Assembly (NCBI GenBank): GCA_024036415.1
Contig: JAMWET010003391.1
Coordinates: forward strand, 50,001-114,000
Source of the DNA: Prochilodus magdalenae
Taxonomy: Eukaryota > Chordata > Actinopteri > Characiformes > Prochilodontidae
Direction of reading: 5' to 3'
DNA: 64,000 bases
Of this stretch, positions 56,380 to 64,000 are shown in pieces. Positions within the stretch are counted from its first letter, which is position 1. Every line of letters starts with the position of its first letter. A model generated the notes under the pieces. The model saw nothing but the letters and a program-made list of their open reading frames with translations. It was not told where the DNA came from and did not search any database. A program made the translations under genes and the position numbers.

Positions 56380-56640
56380 TCTGTGCTCGCCGACCATCTG
56401 CAGCGCATGACGTGGCTTTGTTCTGGACGACGTCATAGCAGAGATACTCGATCAGAGAGCATTCGCAGCACCTGCGCCGTCTGCCCGACACCCCATTAAG
56501 GCTCGACCCAGGTTCGAGTGTGCTACACGCACCAGGGCTTTGCTCTGGAACTGCTGTGGACGTGGCTTGTTACGTAACTCGCAGGCTCGAATGAAACCCC
56601 TCCCCTCCCGGGCTTTTATGATCTATACGTCTGAAAATTC
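56380..56640. promoter_or_regulatory. GC-rich stretch with D-box and CRE-like sites
   Basis: Compared with its surroundings this stretch is CG-rich. It contains GACGTCA (56,429-56,435, a CRE half-palindrome) and the exact palindrome TTACGTAA (56,570-56,577), the consensus D-box bound by PAR-bZIP factors (TEF, DBP, HLF) and NFIL3. A C-rich run CCCCTCCCCTCCCGGGC follows. It could be an enhancer or promoter; no gene start is evident beside it. Confidence 0.3.
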
Positions 56641-58110
56641 TGTTCTGTAGCTCGTGCGGCGTTTTCTCACAAACCTTCTGCCCCCGAGTGACCTCCATGA
56701 TAACGAAGCAATGAAGCAATTTAGCCTGCCTTTAGCTTGTTTCAGTCCACAGCGAGGGCTTGTATCCCGGCAGGCCAAGTATAATAAAAGTAAATAAATA
56801 AATAATGCAGCCAAAGCTTTCTGCACCACCTGGCATGTAGGTTTATGTGCTCTGGAATTAGCGTTTTCTTGAGCTTTATGGCTCAGAAAACTCATGTAGC
56901 CCGGTGTCACTAGGCCATGGGGACATGCTGCTCGGCCCGGTTACATGACCCAAGTGTAGGAAGACGAAGGAAACGCGAGAGGTGTGTTGCCCCATGCCTT
57001 TCTCTTAATCAAAATTCCATAAAAGAGCCTGAAAAAAAAAAAAAGAACACTGAGAATTTTGTTTGGAAGGATGAAGAGCAGGCCACAGTGGAGAAAGAGA
57101 GAAAGAAAGAGGGAGGGAGAAAGAGAGAGAGAGAAAGAGCAACAGTTACAAGACTTTTACCTTGCCAGGTGTTTTTCATTGTGGTTATGGGGAAGTAACA
57201 TGCATCTCCTCTCCATTCAAAGGTGTAGTACAAAGAGCGGATTCAGAAGCCAGCATTTGATGAAGCCAGGTTTAAGACTCCTGTTGGGTCTCCATGCAAA
57301 TTCAGCAGTTCGCCGCAAACACGAGAGGTTGTAAATACAAAGGAACGGCCGACCGAGTACATGCTGTAACCACTAAAGCATCTCTGGCAGACCGCAAACC
57401 ATAAGCCGTGTGTGCTGAGTATTCCTTAATTCTGGAGCGTTTGCACAGATATTTGCGGTTACGGTTTCGGGAGGATCTGGATGAAACTGTTGACCAGAGA
57501 AATTCCTCCAATGTAACCTAAGCAGGGCCATCAACATTTAAACCAATGAGCCATCTTAGATGTGCTTTAGAAAACAGCCTATTGATAGGTCTCGAATATC
57601 TTTCTAGTTTCTACTTCAGCTTTTAGCAGTGTCTATTAATTAGTCCAGCCAGTTTAGAGAAATGCAAATGACAGTTTCTTCTTATTCCATATAATAGTTA
57701 AGAAACGGTTTGATGTCCAAAGACAGTTCCTTCTTACCGAGGAACAAACTATTCCTATCCCTATTCCAAGATCACAATGATCAATAAACAGCTTCTTGGA
57801 CATTAGGCAATGTATTAATAACTGCTGTATAAAAAACTTTATATGAAACTGAGGTTTTGGAGGAATTGAATGGTTCTGGTTTCCATCACCACCGCTGTAA
57901 AAAGATCCTGACTTGATAAGGTTGTTCAGAACAGAGCATTTCACACCAGACCATTTCAAATGGCCTTGTTCATGAATGAACAATTAGTCAGTTTAATTTA
58001 ATTTAATTTCATTTATGTGCTTGGACCCTATCATTTCTATTTTCATCTGCCAGTGCATTTTTATAAAACTGCCAAGTTCATGAAAAGTGGCCATGTTCCT
58101 AAGATATTAA
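56641..58110. other. Intergenic stretch with a GA-rich tract
   Basis: A purine tract (GAGAAAGAGAGAAAGAAAGA and following) covers about 57,090-57,140. No exon-like frame found. Confidence 0.45.
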
Positions 58111-58117
58111 TATTACA

Positions 58118-58640
58118 TTAAAAAACTGAACTGAACTGAACTGAACTGAATTGAATTGAATTGAATTGAATTGAATTGAATTGAATTGAATTGAACTGAA
58201 CTGAATTGAATTGACCTGAAATGATTTGAATTGAATTGAAGTAAATTGAATTGAATTGAATTGAATTGAATTGACCTGAACTGATTTGAATTGAATTGAA
58301 GTGAATTGAATTGAATTGAATGGAACTGAACTGAACTCAACTGAACTCAACTCAACTCAACTCAACTCAACTCAACTCAACTCAACTCAACTCAACTCAA
58401 CTCAACTCAACTCAACTCAACCGAACCGAACCGAACCGAACCGAACCGAACCGAACCGAACCGAATTGAATTGAATTGAATTGAATTGAATTGAATTGAA
58501 TTGAATTGAATTGAATTGAATTGAATTGAATTGAATTGAACTGAATTGACCTGAACTGATTTGAATTGAATTGAAGTAAATTGAATTGGAATTGAACTGA
58601 ATTGAAATGGAATTCAAATTTAATTGAAATCAAATTGAAC
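58118..58640. repeat. Compound pentanucleotide microsatellite
   Basis: Blocks of ACTGA, TTGAA, CTCAA (58,336-58,420), CCGAA (58,421-58,463) and TTGAA follow one another. Each differs from the next by one or two bases, so the array has expanded after successive point changes. The surrounding CTTGGACCCTATCATTTCTA / GCTTGAACCCCATACTTCCT / GCTTGGACCCCATAATTGCT phrase occurs three times nearby (58,020, 58,650, 58,750), suggesting a larger duplicated unit. Confidence 0.95.
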
Positions 58641-59744
58641 TGAAGTGCTTGAACCCCATACTTCCTATCATCTGCCATGTTTTAATATTTTAATATTACT
58701 TTATGAAGCTGAATAGAACAGAATTGAATTGAATTAAAATGATTTGAAGTGCTTGGACCCCATAATTGCTATAATTAGCTGCCATCACATTTATAAACTA
58801 TTATGAAATCCCATCAGTTCTGACCTAAAAATTTACTATTCATACCCACAGAAGGAATGTCTTTTGTCCATTTTTACCCAGTCTGTATCGCACCTAAACA
58901 CCTGAAAGCTGAATCCAGATTTCTGTAAAGATGCTTCATGAAAAGGTACCAAAGCAACTTGGACTGACTTGAACAGCAAAGCATTAAATATTCCTGAAAC
59001 TATATACACATATACCGTCTATTCACCAGGACAGTGTGAGGTGGGAAATAGTTCAGGATCTGCCTGCACACTATTCGTTTTGTACAGCAAGCAGGTTTGC
59101 TGTCTGTTGTTTCAATATCCAGCTCTAAGGCCCGAGGGCACACTGCTTTCCCAATAAAAGCCATGTTAGGTGCTCACATCCACTTGGGTGTCCACCGGCT
59201 GTAGAAGAGGAAAGTCAGCCACCGTTGATCATTAGGATATAAAACTGTCCAGACAGTTTTACCACCAGACCCATACGTCTGGGAGGAGAGATTTTATAAA
59301 GGCTGTAAAGCCGCCTCCATAGAAGACCTTTTATATTACAATAAATAAAATAAATGAAATAAATAAAGACTGCTACAACATTTCCTTCAACATCAGATGT
59401 GAAGGGTGAATGTAGCTGTGTTATTTAGTTATTCTAATTCAACCTGGATGTTATACCTAAATACATAACCATTAGGAGTTCAGCACATAATGTGAGCCAA
59501 TTAAATTCAATGGAAATCCAACAAAGGGTAATGCTAACCAGTGTTAATACTGTTTGATACCATGAAAGAGGCCATGTTTCAGTCAGTCTCTAATGAGTCT
59601 CTATTAACCTGGGTGACTTACCTATTTGAATGGTATAGTTTACTAATCTATATTATTACTATAGGATATATGATATAACTATACATTTACCTGCCTGGTA
59701 TTATTATTATTTTAGTAATATTGGTCTCAGAAATATGATTAGTT
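58641..59744. other. Intergenic stretch, nothing recognised
   Basis: No exon-like frame. A short TAAA/AAATAAA tract lies at about 59,340-59,366. Confidence 0.4.
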
Positions 59745-60010
59745 AGTTAAACGTAATAAGCAAACCTCACTTTTTCAGGGCTTGTGTTCATCCGAGTTCC
59801 AACCAACCCACAAACTCTGAAGTAGGACAACCCAGGCAGTTCTACGTGTACGTAGATCAGAAAGGTTTCATGGGGATTCAATGGGAAATGGGATTCAGCA
59901 AGCCGTTCACATTTGGCTCCACCTCCTACTGTCAAATGCTGGCTAATTAGAATAACACCGCTACAATTCCAATAGCTCCGCCTCCAATTTCAAAACTACC
60001 CCCACACATG
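59745..60010. repeat. Interspersed repeat, family E, single-unit copy
   Basis: Blocks CAACCCAGGCAGTTCTACGT, ATTCAGCAAGCCGTTCACAT then TTGGCTCCACC, TGCTGGCTAATTAGAATAAC and AATAGCTCCGCCTCCAATTT align with 61,720-61,920. Only one copy of the AATAGCTCCGCC block is present, unlike the expanded copy. Confidence 0.7.
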
Positions 60011-60214
60011 CCAGTATCACTGCCGTTATGTGGTAGCTTAGAGCTAATCATAGGAACTGCTGTGTTGTTGGCAACCTCCAGATGCAGTCGGCAAACACCT
60101 GTCCAAAGGTTTAAAGGTGGAATGAGATCCTGATACTGCTTTTCCAAACTGGCCCTTCCGGAAAGAGGGATTAAATTAGTCACCATGCATGTTTAACGTA
60201 GTGTGGCAGTAACT

Positions 60215-60580
60215 TAAGCCTCCTGTAGATGGCGCTGCATAAGGATGATAAGGCTATAAATACCTGCAGGGTGTGAGTGACAGGATTCACAGTTTGAGAA
60301 GAGGTGGTACGGTGCAGTGAATGTCTTGTTCCATGTGTTTTATTATAAATGGCTCCAAAGCAGATTCTATAGATTGGCTAAAAGGAGTGACTGCATATGG
60401 GCATGACAAAAGACCATAGTGTGAAGGAAGTACGGGTCTACCAGCAGTGGCTAAAATCCCAGTCTACAGGAAACTCTCTTCGGAATGGTACCAGGGAAGG
60501 CATCCACCAAATCTGGCCCAGCTGCGCAATTCTTTGACCCAAGAGTATCTGAACATTGATGTGGCCTACATCTAGAAACT
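60215..60580 (+). mobile_element. Tc1-like transposon remnant, family B
   Basis: Matches 13,530-13,830 and extends it: CTCCTGTAGATGGCGCTGC, GCTATAAATACCTGCAGGGT then GTGAGTGACAGGATTC, AAAAGACCATAGTGTGAAGG, then a gap, CTACCAGCAGTGGCTAAAAT and GGCATCCACCAAATCTGGCC. The helix-turn-helix codons between are deleted. No intact frame. Confidence 0.65.
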
Positions 60581-61690
60581 TAATGAGACGTACCCCACCG
60601 ATATGAACCATTTGAAATCTAATAGTTACACTATTATTCCATAACTGCTACAGCTTATGTGTTAACATACATGGAGGTAATGATGGTGAAGAATATTTAA
60701 GCCTGTAGATTCCCAGGTTCATTTTAATCTATGGATTATTATTCAGTAACTACATGGAACATGATACAAGACGTCTGATACAAGAAGATGTTGCAGAAGT
60801 GAGGAAGCCTGGTCATTTAAAAGAGTCTCAGTGGTTAAGAAAGAGGTGCTAGAAAGCATTTCATCTTTGTTTTCCCAGTGATCCTTTCAGTGACTGGTTC
60901 TGGAACTGTCACTATAAATGAAATCTGGAAATGTGGACAGTTTCCCAGACCCAGATTAAGGCTAATCCTAAACTAAAAGAACTTCCAATGGAGGTTCACC
61001 ATTGGCACTGAAGCGTGTTATGAAATAGACATAATGTAAAGGTTCTATATCAATCCATTGTTTTCCTAGAACTGTACTGTATATCCAAACCAAGAACCAC
61101 ACAGCAATCTGTCAGTCTGATTACAGTAGTAACTGTAACTGAAAGTGGTAATAGCTGTGTCAAGGCCCCTTGTGCATTTAGTATCAGGACAGTTGCTTCC
61201 ACTATCATAGAAGCTGTGTGGGAGATACAGAGCAAACACTCAGCAGACGGTCTCAGTTGTCTCTTTGTTTCAGGACTGAGGGCTTTTCATAATTTGGCCT
61301 CGAGTTTGTCCATTTTACGTAGTTTGTGCTGATAGCACAGTAGCATCCTCACATACGGGGGGCAGTTAACCTTTTAGATGCCCATCTATAGTCTTCAAGG
61401 AACACTTCCCAAAGATCTCAATTCACCCAATGCTCTATTTACCCCAGACATAATTACGTAGTAAAGATAAGTGTGGTGTCCAAATTTTGCCTCTTTAGTT
61501 TAGCCCTGGAGAGAAGAGGCTAACGTTGCTAACAAACACCAGAAGTCATTAGTCAAATCTTTTCTGTGGATATGTCCCTGAAAATGCCATGGTTGACATG
61601 GTTTGGGACACAGTAGCCTATGACTCATACTTGCTGTATAGAATGGTGTTTTTAACAATTTTTTTAACAAAAATATGTAGAAATGGAGTT
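60581..61690. other. Intergenic stretch, nothing recognised
   Basis: Short frames without motifs; no shared repeats seen. Confidence 0.4.
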
Positions 61691-61694
61691 ATTT

Positions 61695-62830
61695 AAAGGG
61701 GAGCTTACCGAGAAATCTCTTTTTCAGTGCTTGTGCATGTACATTTGGCTATCAGGAGTGCCTACCAGCATGCATACTGTGAGATATGACAACCCAGACA
61801 GTTATATATGGGGTGCATAGATCAGAAAACATGGGATTCAATAAGATGTTCAGATTTGGCTCCCCTTTCAGATGCATGCTGGTTAGAATAACGCCCCATC
61901 GGAAAAGCTCCACCCACAGCTTGCCCTTGTGAACATCTAATGCAAGCTCACTGGAATTAGAACGCCCTGCATCAGAATAGCTCCGCAGCCTGACCTTGTG
62001 AACATCAAATGCAAGCTCATTAGAATAATACTGACCTCTATTAGCATAGCTCCACCCATAGCCTGACCTTGTAAACATCAAATGCAACCTCATTGGAATA
62101 ATACTGACCTCTATTAGAATAGCTCCACCCATAACTTGACCCTGTGAACATCAAACGCAAGCTCATTGGAACAATATCGCCCTCCATCATAATAGCTCCG
62201 CCCACACTTCAACCTTGTTGACATTAAATGCAAGCTCATTGGAACAAAATCGCTCTCCATCAGAATAGCTCCACCCACAGCTTGACCTTGTGAACATCAA
62301 ATACATGCTCGCTGGAACAATATCGCCCTCCATCATAATAGCTCCGCCCCCAGCTCGACCCTGTGAACATCAAATACAAGCTCACTGGAACAATATCGCT
62401 CTCCATCATAATAGCTCCGCCCACAGCTTGACCCTGTGAACATCAAATGCAAGCCCATTGGAACAATATCGCCCTCCATCATAATAGCTCCGCCCATGGC
62501 TTGACCCTGTGAACATCAAATGCAAGCCCATTGGAACAATATCGCCCTCCATCATAATAGCTCCGCCCATGGCTTGACCCTGTGAACATCAAATGCAAGC
62601 CCATTGGAACAATATCGCCCTCTGTCATAATAGCTCCGCCCATGGCTTGACCTTGTGAACACCAAGCGCAAGCTCATTAGAATAGTACTGCCCTCTATTA
62701 GAATAGCTCTGCCCACAGCTTCAGAACTACCTTAGCAGAGTAAGCTCTGAAGTTGTGGGCGGAGCTATTCCGATTAGAGGCAGTATCATTCTAATCAGCT
62801 TGTATTTGATGTTCAAAGTCAAGCCTGTGG
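61695..62830. repeat. Family E repeat with an expanded 73-bp tandem array
   Basis: The unit AATAGCTCCGCCCATGGCTT then GACCCTGTGAACATCAAATG, CAAGCCCATTGGAACAATAT and CGCCCTCCATCAT is 73 bp, measured between 62,483 and 62,556. About eleven variably diverged units run from about 61,880 to 62,710. The first units are the most diverged; those at 62,400-62,640 are almost identical, indicating recent spread from that end. After 62,713 one unit appears in inverse orientation (GGGCGGAGCTATTCCGATTA at 62,758), making the array end in an imperfect palindrome. Confidence 0.9.
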
Positions 62831-64000
62831 ATTGGGCAGTTTCAGTGGGGATGCATTCACAGAAAACATTTGGGTGACTATTGACTTCTGCTGTTTGTTA
62901 GCAACGTTAGCCTTCCCAGGACAGTAATACATTCCAGCTTCTCCATAACTGGGAAAAAGCCAAAAGAATAAGCCATAAAATGAATCAATAACATCTAATG
63001 GGCAGGATCTTCTTAAGCAAGCATGGAGCAAAGGCTTAATGAACGTTCCTCGAATGGACAAGAGGAGATAAACACTTTCTGTCCGCACCATGCTGGGTGA
63101 AAGCCTTCTTTCCGAGTCCCATACGGCTCTTTCATCTGCCACAAGTGAGAAATGAAATGCTTCATGTTGATCTCAGTGTGATCAATGGGGCCCTTCAGGG
63201 CCGCTGCATTCTTGCTTTGTTGGTGATTTCAAGCACAGTATGTTTTCCAGATGACAAGCGCAATCCATGTCTGATAGCAGATAAACTCAACTGAGTAAAC
63301 CCCCTGGAGACACAGCTGTCTTATTTAAGTGACACTGAAGCTCCTGTCATGTAGTGTCACTACATCGCTGCTGCGTTTTGTCTCCTGAACGGCGCTAAAA
63401 GTGGTTCTGGTTAAGGCATTTTTGTCACATCAGGCTTTGCCATGATCTAATCTACTATGGAGCTGCTATATAGTGAGGTAAATGGGGGACAATGTTCATT
63501 CCTGAAGTTCTGAAATGTCAGTCTTGGAATGGCCATGTACACACCCATGACCACCTTGCCAAGTCATCAGTCCATTCATCATTGTCTAATTGGCATCATG
63601 CTCCTATTAGAAACTCCAAATTTGGCTGTAATGACATTTTCGGAAAACTGATGCTGTCGAACCTTAAATGTTCTAAACGCCATACGATATGTGCCCAGTA
63701 AAACCCGAAGAATTACCCTGTTAAAGGAGTAACTTAAAAAGGCCAAAGGGCCAAAAGATAGCAGGTTAAGCACACTACAGGAGACCTACCTGAACTACCT
63801 GTTTAGCCAAGCTTTTGGTAATTAGTTTTTTTCTTTCTGATAGATAAAAGATGCAAGTCTATGGGTCCACTGACATAGAGTGTTTGGTAAGCTGGGAATG
63901 TTGGTGCTGTCGTCCCGCTGCTCTTCATGTTCACTCAGGTTTGTTGACGGTGGAGCAGAGGGGAGCTGACTCCTCAGTGAGCCCTCATGTCTGTGTGGCC
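62831..64000. other. Intergenic stretch to the window end, nothing recognised
   Basis: No exon-like frame. A phrase AACCCTGTTAAAGGAGTAAC near 63,715 resembles the edge of TTAA-type MITEs, but no partner end was found. Confidence 0.4.

Overview
This is vertebrate nuclear DNA, almost certainly from a teleost fish and probably an otophysan (characin- or catfish-like). The evidence is split genes with GT-AG introns, proteins very close to human SERINC1 and HSF2, dense Tc1/mariner remnants, tRNA-derived SINEs with the common fish tail (a 'GATAAGAGCGTCAGCTAAATGC'-type sequence), and long microsatellites. The order-level placement is inference from repeat content only. No bacterial, plasmid or phage features are present.

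Layout: 1-20 kb is gene-poor and made mostly of decayed transposons: three Tc1-like families, a Harbinger-like element with a Myb/SANT-like reading frame, foldback MITEs, a TTAA-flanked MITE, a LINE fragment and trinucleotide arrays. Bases 20,557-30,088 (+) hold a complete ten-exon serinc1 gene (459 aa). Bases 32,300-42,340 (-) hold a complete twelve-exon hsf2 gene (515 aa). The two genes are convergent, with 2.2 kb between stop codons, the same tail-to-tail arrangement as human HSF2/SERINC1 at 6q22.31. All exon boundaries were read by eye, keep the frame across every junction and use GT/AG splice sites. From 42.6 kb to the end no complete gene is visible: GATA and GAATT-type microsatellites, a LINE 3' end, a 2.8-kb 41-bp minisatellite, one candidate terminal exon of an unrecognised gene (48,811-48,976, +), more Tc1 derivatives and SINEs, a pentanucleotide block at 58.1-58.6 kb and a 73-bp tandem array at 61.9-62.7 kb.

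The two genes do not form a functional unit. SERINC1 is a multipass membrane protein of the serine incorporator family (now known as lipid scramblases), and HSF2 is a heat-shock-element-binding transcription factor; their linkage is old synteny. I found no convincing new biochemical system. The most interesting unexplained items are the unassigned exon at 48.8 kb, an unassigned minus-strand open region at 5.2-5.6 kb, an internally deleted Tc1 family whose copies share one deletion junction, a tandem array that ends in an inverted unit, and a perfect D-box palindrome in a GC-rich non-coding stretch.
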